A stretch of DNA of 35,542 bases from Streptomyces acidicola (GTDB taxonomy: Bacteria > Actinomycetota > Actinomycetes > Streptomycetales > Streptomycetaceae), in assembly GCF_009377235.1 (NCBI RefSeq), contig NZ_VMNX01000083.1, positions 1 to 35,542 on the forward strand, written 5' to 3'. A model generated the notes under the pieces. It searched no databases. It was not told the DNA's origin and saw nothing but the letters and a program-made list of their open reading frames with translations. A program made the translations under genes and the position numbers. Below are positions 16,589-24,261 of the stretch, in pieces (position 1 is the first letter of the stretch; each line of letters starts with the position of its first letter).

Positions 16589-17481
16589 GCCGCGCGTTCG
16601 GTCTGGACGAGTTCACGGGCGCGCGGCGCGACCTCGTGGCCAAAGAGGTTCAAGTCGGCAGGGTCGTCCGAGGCGAGGATGAACCCGGAAACGCCGTACT
16701 GCAGGGCGAGGTCGGCGATCTGTTCAGCCCAGTCGCCGGGATTCCCCTCCAACAGCCCGCCGCCGGTAGTGAATCGGCCGCTCAGGTTGAGCAAGCGGCT
16801 GACGCTTGCGGGCTCGCGGCCGGCGGCGGAGGCGGCCTCGTCGATTTGCTCGTTCATCGCGCCAAGCGATGCGGGGCCGTCGGGCAGGTACCTCAGGGAA
16901 GGCAGCCAACCGTCGGCGATCCGGCCGGTCAGCCGTAGCATGCGCGGCTTGTAGGCACCGATGTGGACCGGAATTCGATGGGCGGGCGCGGGCCCTCGCT
17001 TCGCGCCGGTCAGGCTGTAGAACTCCCCCTCGATCCGGAGGGGACCGGACTCGTCGGTGGCCCACAGCCCCCGGATCACGCTCACGGCCTCCCCCACTGC
17101 CCGCACGGCCTGGGCCGGTTCGAGCCGGCGGCCTCCCATCGCGACGATGCCGTCCCAGAACGCACCCGCGCCGATTCCCAGTTCGACCCGCCCGCCAGTG
17201 AGCCGATCCAGGCTCGCGGCGGCGCGCGCCAGCACAGCCGGGGGACGCAACGGAAGACTCAGCACATTGCCGCTGATTCGAATCCGTTCGGTGCGTGCCG
17301 CGACGTACGACATCAGGGTCCAGGTGTCCTGGAACGCCGACTGGTAGGGGTGGTCCTGGAAGCTGACGAGGTCGAGACCGGCCCGCTCGGACGTCAGGGC
17401 CAACTCGACCGGCGCCTGAGGCGGGTGGGCGACGGGGGTAACGAAGCTGCCGAACCACAGTTCGTGGCGGTAGTCGGTCAT
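16585..17481 (-). CDS. LLM-class flavin/F420-dependent oxidoreductase
   Basis: 298 residues. MTDYRHELWFGSFVTP is followed by LVSFQDHPYQSAFQDTWTLM, RIRISGNVLSLPLRPPAVLA, DRLTGGRVELGIGAGAFWDG and HIGAYKPRMLRLTGRIADGW, the usual order of conserved blocks in the F420-dependent LLM family. The ATG at 17481 is chosen over one nine bases upstream because GAAGGA lies at proper distance and because its ATGA overlaps the ancestral stop of the upstream LLM-FAD gene. The stop in turn overlaps the LAL start by ATGA. It is similar in layout to the LLM half of the upstream fusion protein, so one may derive from the other. Substrate unknown. Confidence 0.9.
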   Translation of the reverse strand: MTDYRHELWFGSFVTPVAHPPQAPVELALTSERAGLDLVSFQDHPYQSAFQDTWTLMSYVAARTERIRISGNVLSLPLRPPAVLARAAASLDRLTGGRVELGIGAGAFWDGIVAMGGRRLEPAQAVRAVGEAVSVIRGLWATDESGPLRIEGEFYSLTGAKRGPAPAHRIPVHIGAYKPRMLRLTGRIADGWLPSLRYLPDGPASLGAMNEQIDEAASAAGREPASVSRLLNLSGRFTTGGGLLEGNPGDWAEQIADLALQYGVSGFILASDDPADLNLFGHEVAPRARELVQTERAA

Positions 17482-19717
17482 AGGTCGCATCCTTCGGGGT
17501 GGTTCGTGGAGGGCGTGATGGCGAAGTTCTCGCCGAACAAGCCCTCCAGGTCGTAGACGGTCTTGAGCTCACGCAGACGCGCGAGGGTTCGTGGGGGCCA
17601 TGCCTCGGTGAGGCGCTCGGCCGGAGGCTGGATTCGAAGCTGATGTAGAGGCCATGGAGGAAGGGGCTCAGCTGGGCCCAGGCCTCGTCGACCGCCTCGT
17701 CGGCACCGCCCATCACCACGAGCGAGAAGTTCGCGTCGCGGTGGGCGTAGACGGTAGCGTCCGAGGGAACATCAGTGACGGCACCGCCGACCGAGCGGAG
17801 CTGGAACCATCCGATCGCGCCGCTGCGGATCGCACGGGCGGCTACCGCGGCAAACTGCGGGGTCACGTGCCGGAGGAGGCCGCTGCGGGAGGCCGGTTCA
17901 CCGCCGGCAACCGGTGCGTCGCCGCTCGCATTGTCCATCACGGCCGCATAGGACGTGACGAACACGTCCTGGGCGTACATCGGAGAGATCTCGGCCAGTG
18001 GCTCCAGCCGAGCGAGCACGGTCTCCCGGTCCGCGGCGGCGACCATGGTGCGACTCAGCGCCAACGCCGGTCGCCCGTCCCGCGGAGGCGGCACGATCAC
18101 AAAGCTGGTGAGATCCCGCGGTGATTCCTCGACCACACGGCCCCAGCCGACAAGGTAGCGCTCGAGGTCGCTCGCGTCCTGGGTGAGCTGGGCGAACGCG
18201 ACCGCACCGACCTCGTCGACCTCGAAGTCGAAGGTAGTGACGATCCCGAAGTTCGCGCCCGCCCCCCGAACAGCCCAGAACAGGTCAGAGTTCTCCGAAT
18301 CACTGGCCCAGACGGTGGAGCCGTCCGCGAGCACCATCTCCACGGCCCGCAGGCGGTCAATCGTCAGGCCGTGCTGGCGCGCGAGGTATCCGATGCCCCC
18401 CGCCGTGGCGAGGCCGCCCACTCCGACGCCGCCGTAGTCGCCCGAGCTCAACGCCCAGCCGTAGGGCTCCAGTGCGGCCGCCACCTCGGCCCAGCGCGCA
18501 CCTGGCCCGATGCGCACCCTGCGCGTCCTCTCGTCAAGCACCTCGATCGCGTTCATCAGTGACACGTCGATGACGATCCCGCCGTCGTTGGTGGAGCGTC
18601 CGGAGACTCCGTGCCCGGCGCTTCGGCGAGACAGAGGCACGCCGGGGTGTCGACGGGCGAATGCAAGCGCCTGTGTCACCTGCTCGTTCGTCGCGGCCCG
18701 CAAGATGATCCCGGGCGCGCCGCCGCGCAGGTATCCGGACCGCAGCCGGGCGTAGGCCAGGTCACCGGGCTCAACGACCTCGGCCATCCCCGGAGGAGTG
18801 CCCTCGTAGTCGATCCCCGGCCTACGCCTGGCGAGTGCTGTGGAACGCCGGACCCGCGCGCTCGACCAATCGCGAGGGAGCGCCGTGTCCACGGCCGCCC
18901 GCAGGCCGGGTGCGACCTCGCTCGCGAACCCGGCCGCGACGTCTCGCTCGTCGGTGTCGAGCACGATGGTGCCCACCCCGTGTTCGACGACGAGTGGCAG
19001 CAGGTCGCTCACCCAGTCCGCGGCAGTTCCGGTGAACCTGCCTGTCCGCTCACCGAAGCCACCTCGGATCGTGATCCGCCTTGGTACCTCGCGGGGATCG
19101 CGACCTGCCCGTCGCGCCGCCTCGTCGACCACACGGTTGCCTTGCGCCAGCGCGGCGACGTCGCAGACGACCGTCGACCATTCGTCAGCCTGCTGTCCGA
19201 CGAGCCGGAGCACGTCCCGTCCCTGACCGTCCACGGCGATCGGCACGTCGTACGCGGGCGCGGCCTTCTGCGCTCCCGCCAGACGGTAGAAGCGGCCGGT
19301 GAATCGGCCGAGGCCGCGGTCGAGGACGTTCCACAGCTCGCGGACGACGTCGATCGCTTCGCCGAGTGTCGCGTCGGACCCCGCCGTCCCGGGTCGGGCC
19401 GCTGCCGGGCCCGCGCGGAGAGCCAGTTCGACCCTGCCCCCGGTGAGCTGGTCCAAGCTCGCGACGGCCCGAGCGAGCATCGCCGGATGGTGGGTGGGTT
19501 GTGCCTCCATCGCCAGTCCGAGCGAGACGGTCGCCCCCGCGATCCAGGACGACACGGTCGACGGCTCAAGGTCGGCGCCCGCGGTTCCGGCCGGGACGAC
19601 GAGCAGGTCCAGTCCCCACTGCTCGGCCAGGCCCGCCCATTCGACCAACTGGCCGGGTCCGCGGCCGTCGTCAGTGGTCAGGCGGAGCCCGAACCTCAGC
19701 CGGTGTCCGTAGTTCAC
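17478..19717 (-). CDS. Two-domain flavoenzyme: LLM domain fused to a FAD-linked (BBE-type) oxidoreductase; frameshift near the 3' end
   Basis: From GTG 19717 (numbering from it) residues about 1-280 form an LLM domain (QWGLDLLVVPAG, ASLDQLTGGRVELALRAG, VGQQADEWSTVV). Residues about 300-690 form a FAD_binding_4/berberine-bridge-like domain (GIILRAATNEQVTQALAFAR, RSAGHGVSGRST, GGLATAGGIGYLARQHGL, DLFWAVRGAGANFGIVT). His369 in the RSAGHG motif could carry covalent FAD; the Cys of bicovalent enzymes is replaced in SSGDYGGVGVGG. A missing base near 17620 throws off the last 47 or so codons. The next frame restores ERLTEAWPPRTLARLRELKT, then YDLEGLFGENFAI, and stops at 17478-17480, overlapping the next gene. 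Corrected length is 746 residues. The uncorrected frame runs on into the next gene and is not meaningful there. GTG is preferred over an upstream TTG, without a clear Shine-Dalgarno. Confidence 0.82.
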
Positions 19718-19836
19718 AGCGCGTCGTAACGGGTCGGTCGTGCATTCATGGCACAAGGCTGCACGGCGATGACCACGTGCAACAAACAGGAAATGATCTG
19801 ATCACTAAAAATGACTCTCTCTTGCATCATGACCAA
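19718..19836. promoter_or_regulatory. Divergent promoter region between the flavoenzyme operon and the HxlR gene
   Basis: AT-rich DNA between two divergently read genes. It contains the perfect odd palindrome TGATC-T-GATCA at 19794-19804, a plausible binding site for the HxlR protein encoded next to it. Clear -35/-10 pairs were not resolved in either direction. Confidence 0.4.
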
Positions 19837-19922
19837 ATGACCAGCTTTCGATCGCTCGACGAGTCCTCCGCCACCCCGGCCGGCGCCGCCCGGAAGTCGG
19901 CTACGAGCACATCGACGACGAT

Positions 19923-20270
19923 GTGTGCCGCAGCTTCCAGCGCTCGGTCGAGATCGTGGGCAAGAAGTGGAGCGCCGCGGTGCTCCTGGCGGCGATGCGG
20001 GGTGCCCGCCGATTCGTCGACTACCGAGCGCTGGTCACCGGAATCTCGAACCAACTGCAGTCCCAGCGCCTGCGCGAGCTCGAGAGCCACCAACTGATCG
20101 AGCGGGTCGTGGTGCCGACGACGCCGGTCCAGATCACGTACCGGCCCACCGAGCGAGGCGCCGGCCTGATGCATGTTCTGCACCCTCTCGTCGAGTGGAG
20201 CGCCAAAACGAGGCATAAGGTCGCGGCTTCACCGCCTCGGACGGGACGACCCGGCGACCGCCGCACCTGA
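19923..20270 (+). CDS. HxlR-family winged-helix transcriptional regulator
   Basis: 115 residues from GTG 19923: SFQRSVEIVGKKWSAAVL, GARRFVDYRALVTGISNQLQ, SQRLRELESHQLIERVV, then VQITYRPTERGAGLMHVLHP, the complete HxlR winged helix including the wing (P..V.Y.LT..G). Related proteins begin ten to twenty residues earlier. The same frame stays open upstream without a start codon (GYEHIDDDVC), while an ATG at 19837 is in another frame (MTSFRSLDESSATPAG). A one-base change near 19895 may therefore have separated the true start from the body. It is divergent from the LLM-FAD operon and probably controls it. A convergent hairpin follows. Confidence 0.8.
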   Translation: MCRSFQRSVEIVGKKWSAAVLLAAMRGARRFVDYRALVTGISNQLQSQRLRELESHQLIERVVVPTTPVQITYRPTERGAGLMHVLHPLVEWSAKTRHKVAASPPRTGRPGDRRT

Positions 20271-20419
20271 GGTGCGGCGCGGGCAGCGTTCGCACTCCTG
20301 ATCCTCTCTCCATGCTGTCTGAAATGAAGCGTCGCCGAGCTGCTCTGCCGAGGATGTCCTGGAACCGCACACCGTCACTCTGCGATGGCGGCATCGCAAC
20401 CGCACCGTCAGTGCAAGAG

Positions 20420-20454
20420 GCGGTGCGACGGACCGGCACAGTCCCTCGCACCGC
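20420..20454. terminator. Hairpin between convergent HxlR and metallo-hydrolase genes
   Basis: GCGGTGCGA (20420-20428) pairs perfectly with TCGCACCGC (20446-20454). After one mismatch, four more pairs (GGAC/GTCC) surround a seven-base loop. It lies 28 bases beyond the reverse-strand stop at 20483 and 150 beyond the HxlR stop, and could serve both directions. Confidence 0.7.
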
Positions 20455-20482
20455 TCATCCGGTCGTGCTGTTCAGGACGAGG

Positions 20483-21565
20483 TCAGGTCAGGAAGACCGG
20501 GGGGTTCTCGCCCCGCATGCGGTAGTCCGGGCGAGGCCGTTCCAGCCGGATCGACTCCAGCACGGTGTACGCGTGGTACTTGGTCTGGGTGGTGGCACCT
20601 GCCAGACGCTCCCACCAGAGCTGGCCGTTGCTGGTCGTCTTCTCGAGGACGTGCCGGGTTGTGTAGTTGGCCATCGAATTGATCCAGTTCTCGGTGCCGA
20701 CAAACATCCTGTTCCAGCCGGTGCCGGAAACGATGTCGACGAGCGCATCCGAGCGGCTGAACCGCTCGACCGCCTCGGTCGCCCCCTCGAGCACGTCGGC
20801 GAAATACTCCACGCACAGTTTCACCTGCTCGTAGGTGCCGTAATGCATGTGATGTCCGCCGACGAAGAAGTCGAAGTCGTATTCGAGAATCTGCGAATGC
20901 GCCTCGTACCAGCCAGAGATGTTCTGCGAGGCGTCGCAGTGCATGAACGTTACGCTTCCCGGACTCACGATGTCCACGGCAGTGAGTACCTTCTGCTGTG
21001 GTGCGTAGATGAAGATGTTTCCGGGGCAGTGGTTCTCGCCTTTGTAGGAGAGCTGCAGGGTCACTCCGCCGACTTCGAGGACGAGCTCGTCGTCGAATGT
21101 CCTCGTCGGCAGGGGCCGCTTCGGGTCGGGAAAGCGCTCCAGGAGATCCTTGGTGATGCGGTGGGCGACGATCTCGACGTCGGGACCGAACACGGAAGCC
21201 GCGCCGATGTGATCGGCGTGCCAGTGACTGTAGATCACGTGGGTCACCGGTTGGTCGGTGACGTCCTCGATCGCTGCCAGTATGTTCTCGCCCAGCGTCG
21301 GCGGTGCGTCGATGGCGATCACGCCCTGCTCGGTCACCACGAATGCGGCGTCGTAGCCGGCGCTGGTGACCCAGTAGAAACCGCCGCGCAGTTCTTCGAC
21401 GTGGTAGCCGTACTTCTGGAAGTGCTCACTCTGGAAATAGGGGGGGTAATACCCCTCGGGGTCCGACGGGTCGTCCGCCCCCGCTCGAGGGAAGCCATAG
21501 TGGTCGATCGCGTAGAAGCTCGGAGTGTTGTCGACACTGATGGGTTTCTGATTGCTCTGGCACAT
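20483..21565 (-). CDS. MBL-fold metallo-hydrolase
   Basis: 360 residues. The zinc signature SHWHADHIG gives His114, His116, Asp118 and His119. Further ligands are probably His179 (GENHCPGN), Asp198 (TAVDIV) and His238 or His239 (GGHHMHYG), so the binuclear site looks complete. There is no signal peptide, so it is cytoplasmic. The N-terminal 60 residues (YYPPYFQSEHFQKYGYHVEE) and the C-terminal 100 are additions to the basic fold. Enzymes of this kind hydrolyse esters, lactones, thioesters or lactams; the exact substrate is not evident. It starts 47 bases after the alcohol dehydrogenase stop with a purine-rich AGAGAGG upstream, so the two are probably one operon acting on successive intermediates. 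Confidence 0.85.
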   Translation of the reverse strand: MCQSNQKPISVDNTPSFYAIDHYGFPRAGADDPSDPEGYYPPYFQSEHFQKYGYHVEELRGGFYWVTSAGYDAAFVVTEQGVIAIDAPPTLGENILAAIEDVTDQPVTHVIYSHWHADHIGAASVFGPDVEIVAHRITKDLLERFPDPKRPLPTRTFDDELVLEVGGVTLQLSYKGENHCPGNIFIYAPQQKVLTAVDIVSPGSVTFMHCDASQNISGWYEAHSQILEYDFDFFVGGHHMHYGTYEQVKLCVEYFADVLEGATEAVERFSRSDALVDIVSGTGWNRMFVGTENWINSMANYTTRHVLEKTTSNGQLWWERLAGATTQTKYHAYTVLESIRLERPRPDYRMRGENPPVFLT

Positions 21566-21612
21566 CGACGAGATGCCTCTCTCTGTTGTGGAAAATCTGT
21601 CGAACGGGTGGG

Positions 21613-22728
21613 CTATCCCGGTGACGTGAATCGAAGGATCGCCTTGGTGGCGCGGCCCGAGCCCGCGTCCTCGAACGCGGTGTTGATGTCGGAGAAGTCG
21701 TAGAAGGACAGCAATCGGTCGATCGGGAACCGGCCCGCTCGATAGAGCTGGGCGAGATCGTTGATCAGCAGCGACGAGACAGCGTCTCCCTGGATGATGC
21801 CCTGCAACGACTGGCCGACCGTAAGCCGACCGGCGTCGATCATGGCGCCTGTGCCTTCATGGAACGCCACGAAGCCGAATCGGCCGAGCGATGCCAAGGC
21901 GCCGACCCCGGCGTCGAGGTTTTCCGTGCGGCCGCTCGTATCGAGGACGTACTCCAGGCCGCGCGCCTCGATGGCGCGGAGCGCGCCGGTCAGATCCTGG
22001 ACCTGGCCGGGGTTGACGATGTGCGTCGCTCCGAGATCGCGGGCGAGCTCGAGCCGGCCGGCGTCGACGTCGACGGCGACGATCGTGGTGGCACCCGCAA
22101 CGCGAGCCGCCATGACCGCTGCCAAGCCCACCGCACCCACGCCGAACACGGCGAAGGACGCCCCCGGCGGAACCGCGAGGGCCTTGAGTACGGCCCCCGC
22201 GCCTGTCTGCAGCCCGCACCCCAACGGAGCCATGACGTCGAGGGGCAGATCACGGGGGACCTTGATCGTGTTCCGTTGGTGGGTCAGAGCGTAGGTGGAG
22301 AATGAGGACTGGCCGAAGAAGTGACCGTGTGGCTCAGCACCGTGGGCGACGTGCAGGCCGTTCGAGCCGTCCAGGCGGGCACCTGCGAAGTTGGCTGCCC
22401 AGACGTTGTCGCAGTAGGCCGCGTGAGAGGACATGCACGGCTTGCAGCGGCCACACGAGTGGTAGGACAGGACGACGTGGTCGCCGGGCTCGACGGTGGT
22501 GACAGCGGCCCCCACCTGTTCGACGACTCCCGCGCCCTCGTGCCCCAGCACCACCGGTAGCGGCGTCGCCATGCGTTGCGCCCGCACGTGAGCATCGGTC
22601 GCGCATATTCCGGTCGCGACCATGCGGACGAGTATCTCGTCGGGTCGCGGGTCTTCGATCTCGATGTCACGGAATTCGAACGGCCCGTCCTGGGTTTCGA
22701 GAACGGCGGCGCGCGCGGACGTGGTCAT
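21613..22728 (-). CDS. Zinc-dependent alcohol dehydrogenase (MDR family, aryl/benzyl alcohol dehydrogenase-like)
   Basis: 371 residues. Catalytic zinc ligands are Cys42 (GICATD), His63-Glu64 (GHEGAG) and Cys171 (PLGCGLQTG). The structural zinc site uses Cys92, Cys95, Cys98 and Cys106 (CGRCKPCMSSHAAYC). The Rossmann motif FGVGAVG is at 195-201, followed by an acidic VAVDVD that indicates NAD rather than NADP. The long LGCGLQTGAGAVL segment and overall length fit the AreB/XylB and glutathione-independent group that oxidises aromatic or allylic alcohols to aldehydes; specificity is inferred. It is probably first gene of an operon with the MBL hydrolase. Confidence 0.9.
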   Translation of the reverse strand: MTTSARAAVLETQDGPFEFRDIEIEDPRPDEILVRMVATGICATDAHVRAQRMATPLPVVLGHEGAGVVEQVGAAVTTVEPGDHVVLSYHSCGRCKPCMSSHAAYCDNVWAANFAGARLDGSNGLHVAHGAEPHGHFFGQSSFSTYALTHQRNTIKVPRDLPLDVMAPLGCGLQTGAGAVLKALAVPPGASFAVFGVGAVGLAAVMAARVAGATTIVAVDVDAGRLELARDLGATHIVNPGQVQDLTGALRAIEARGLEYVLDTSGRTENLDAGVGALASLGRFGFVAFHEGTGAMIDAGRLTVGQSLQGIIQGDAVSSLLINDLAQLYRAGRFPIDRLLSFYDFSDINTAFEDAGSGRATKAILRFTSPG

Positions 22729-22800
22729 ACGTCGTGAGCCTTCCGCGAAGCGCCGCCGGCGCCGTGGTGACAGAGGACAGAAATCATCAACGACTCCTGG

Positions 22801-22890
22801 ATCGGGGTTGTGAGCCTCAGGGGCCTTTCAGCGTGTCCGAACCTACGTGGGCTGATCGCTCTCACGGATCGGTCGCCCTATCGGTCACGG
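22801..22890. repeat. About 90-bp diverged direct repeat, copy B (copy A at 3255-3343)
   Basis: Same orientation as copy A. The reverse strand shows PIGRPIRES followed a few codons later by the same TAG stop as the broken hypothetical gene at 3296, but no further coding sequence of that gene is present here. It lies 73-162 bases upstream of the alcohol dehydrogenase start, so the residual gene end now sits in that gene's promoter region. Confidence 0.55.
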
Positions 22891-22919
22891 CGTGGTTCTC
22901 TCGAAGACTGCCGCGATCG

Positions 22920-22957
22920 GGCCTGGTGTCCGCGACCTCGATCGCGGACACCAGGCC
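22920..22957 (-). terminator. Perfect 16-bp-stem terminator after the Gfo/Idh/MocA gene
   Basis: GGCCTGGTGTCCGCGA and its exact reverse complement flank a six-base CCTCGA loop, the strongest hairpin in the window. It lies 83 bases after the oxidoreductase stop at 23041 and about 190 before the next start on the same strand. The stem is symmetric enough to act in both directions. Confidence 0.82.
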
Positions 22958-23040
22958 TGACTGGGTAGGACGCGGCCGTTGGCCGTCCATACATCACCGG
23001 CAGTGGTGCAAGGTGACAAGCAGGGCGCCGTGTAACACCT

Positions 23041-24132
23041 TCACTGCCGGTGACCGGTGCGCGAGGCCTGTTCGACTCGGGCGATCAGGCGGCTGTTGTG
23101 GACGGCGTGGTCGAATCCCGGGGTGTGGTGGGTCCCGTGCGCCATGTCGCGCGCCAGGCTGGCGTACACCTCCCCCACGTTGATGGACGCACCCGTCCAG
23201 ATCTCGGCGGCGGTCGGGCCGGTACCGGTGGCGACGGGGCTGTCGGGCGCGGTGAAGTCCACGTTCGACGACAGCGCGAGGTCGCCGACCTGAACGCCCG
23301 CGGGGTGGTCGCCGGTCAGCTTCAGCCAGCCGTCCGACCCACGAACTTCCAGGCTGAAGTGGGCGTCGGGCGCGGGTACGCCCGCCAAGATCTGCACCCC
23401 GACCGGCGCCCCCGACGAGGTCTTGACGATCGCGTCGAGGTGATCCGGGACTTCCCGGACGGAAATCGTGCCGGTGTCCACCAGCTTCACCTGCGGCCAG
23501 AGGAGTTCCGTGCGCGCATCGATTTCGGCGATGTCACCGAGAACGGCTTCGATGACATCCAGGACGTGGCCTGCCGCGATGGTCAGGAAGCTCGCACCCG
23601 CCGCCGCCTTGTCGAAGTACTCGTACGCGCTCACCGACTCCGGACCGTTGCCGAATGTCGTCGCCGCGACTCGCGCCGAAAGCAGCCGCCCGAGCCGGCC
23701 CTGCGCGATGATCTCCGCGGCGCGGCGCACCGAGGGATTGAGCCGGCCCTGCAGGCCGATCGCCGTGTGCAGCGAGCCGGCCGCGTCAGCCATCTCTTCC
23801 GTCTGCGCAACGGTGGAACCCAGCGGAGACTCCGAATACACGGCCTTGTTCGCCGCGAGGGCTGCCAGGACGAGCTCGCGGTGAGCCGGGACCTTGACAG
23901 CCACGGTGATGAGATCAACCGACGGATCACGGATGAGCTCGAACGGATCGGCGAACCAACGCTCTGCGCCGAACGCCTCGGCAGCGCTGCGGGCACTCTC
24001 CTCGTGCCGCGTCGCCACGCCCGCCAGGTGGAAGTCAGGCTGTGCCGCCAGCGCGGGGATGTGCGATGCCCCCGCCCAGCTCGCCTTCGTGTCCGCGCCG
24101 ATAATGCCGACACGAATGACTCTGCTTGACAT
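23041..24132 (-). CDS. Gfo/Idh/MocA family oxidoreductase (Gal80-like)
   Basis: 363 residues from ATG 24132, with GGAG nine bases upstream. An ATG at 24144 with AGAGGA upstream is an alternative. N-terminal Rossmann fold: VIRVGIIGADTKASWAGASH, then FHLAGVATRHEESARSAAEA. The usual E-K-P-like region appears as VKVPAHRELVLAALAANKAV, then YSESPLG, where Gal80-type relatives mostly have C/Y-E-W-P-L. A large C-terminal beta-sheet substrate domain follows. Such enzymes dehydrogenate sugars, inositols or related hydroxy compounds with NAD(P); some Gal80-like members are regulatory. It has its own AT-rich promoter and a strong terminator, so it is a single-gene unit. Confidence 0.87.
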   Translation of the reverse strand: MSSRVIRVGIIGADTKASWAGASHIPALAAQPDFHLAGVATRHEESARSAAEAFGAERWFADPFELIRDPSVDLITVAVKVPAHRELVLAALAANKAVYSESPLGSTVAQTEEMADAAGSLHTAIGLQGRLNPSVRRAAEIIAQGRLGRLLSARVAATTFGNGPESVSAYEYFDKAAAGASFLTIAAGHVLDVIEAVLGDIAEIDARTELLWPQVKLVDTGTISVREVPDHLDAIVKTSSGAPVGVQILAGVPAPDAHFSLEVRGSDGWLKLTGDHPAGVQVGDLALSSNVDFTAPDSPVATGTGPTAAEIWTGASINVGEVYASLARDMAHGTHHTPGFDHAVHNSRLIARVEQASRTGHRQ

Positions 24133-24161
24133 GATGTAGTGCTCCATTCCGTCCTCTGCAA

Positions 24162-24180
24162 CAAAAATTGATTGGTTTTG
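24162..24180 (-). promoter_or_regulatory. AT-rich inverted repeat upstream of the Gfo/Idh/MocA gene
   Basis: CAAAA-ATTGATTGG-TTTTG on the given strand forms a 19-base imperfect palindrome, about 30 bases before the preferred start. It stands out from the surrounding GC-rich DNA and is a likely promoter core or operator. Confidence 0.4.
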
Positions 24181-24230
24181 CCCAGTCCGCCGCTTACTGC
24201 CCGGGCCTGAAGTACGCAACCGGCGGATCG

Positions 24231-24255
24231 CGTGGGGCGAATCGCTCACCCCACG
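24231..24255 (-). terminator. Hairpin terminator of the aldo-keto reductase gene
   Basis: CGTGGGG and CCCCACG pair around an eleven-base loop. The hairpin begins six bases after the reductase stop codon and separates that gene from the oxidoreductase that follows on the same strand. Confidence 0.65.
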
Positions 24256-24261
24256 TTCTTC

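Noticed and set aside
16724..17600. C-terminal extension of the LLM-FAD frame to 1010 residues
   Set aside because: After the frameshift the frame is the shadow of the downstream LLM gene; the true C-terminus is restored in the adjacent frame.
20312..21703. 463-codon forward ORF
   Set aside because: Antisense of the MBL hydrolase, which has a complete zinc-binding motif set on the other strand.
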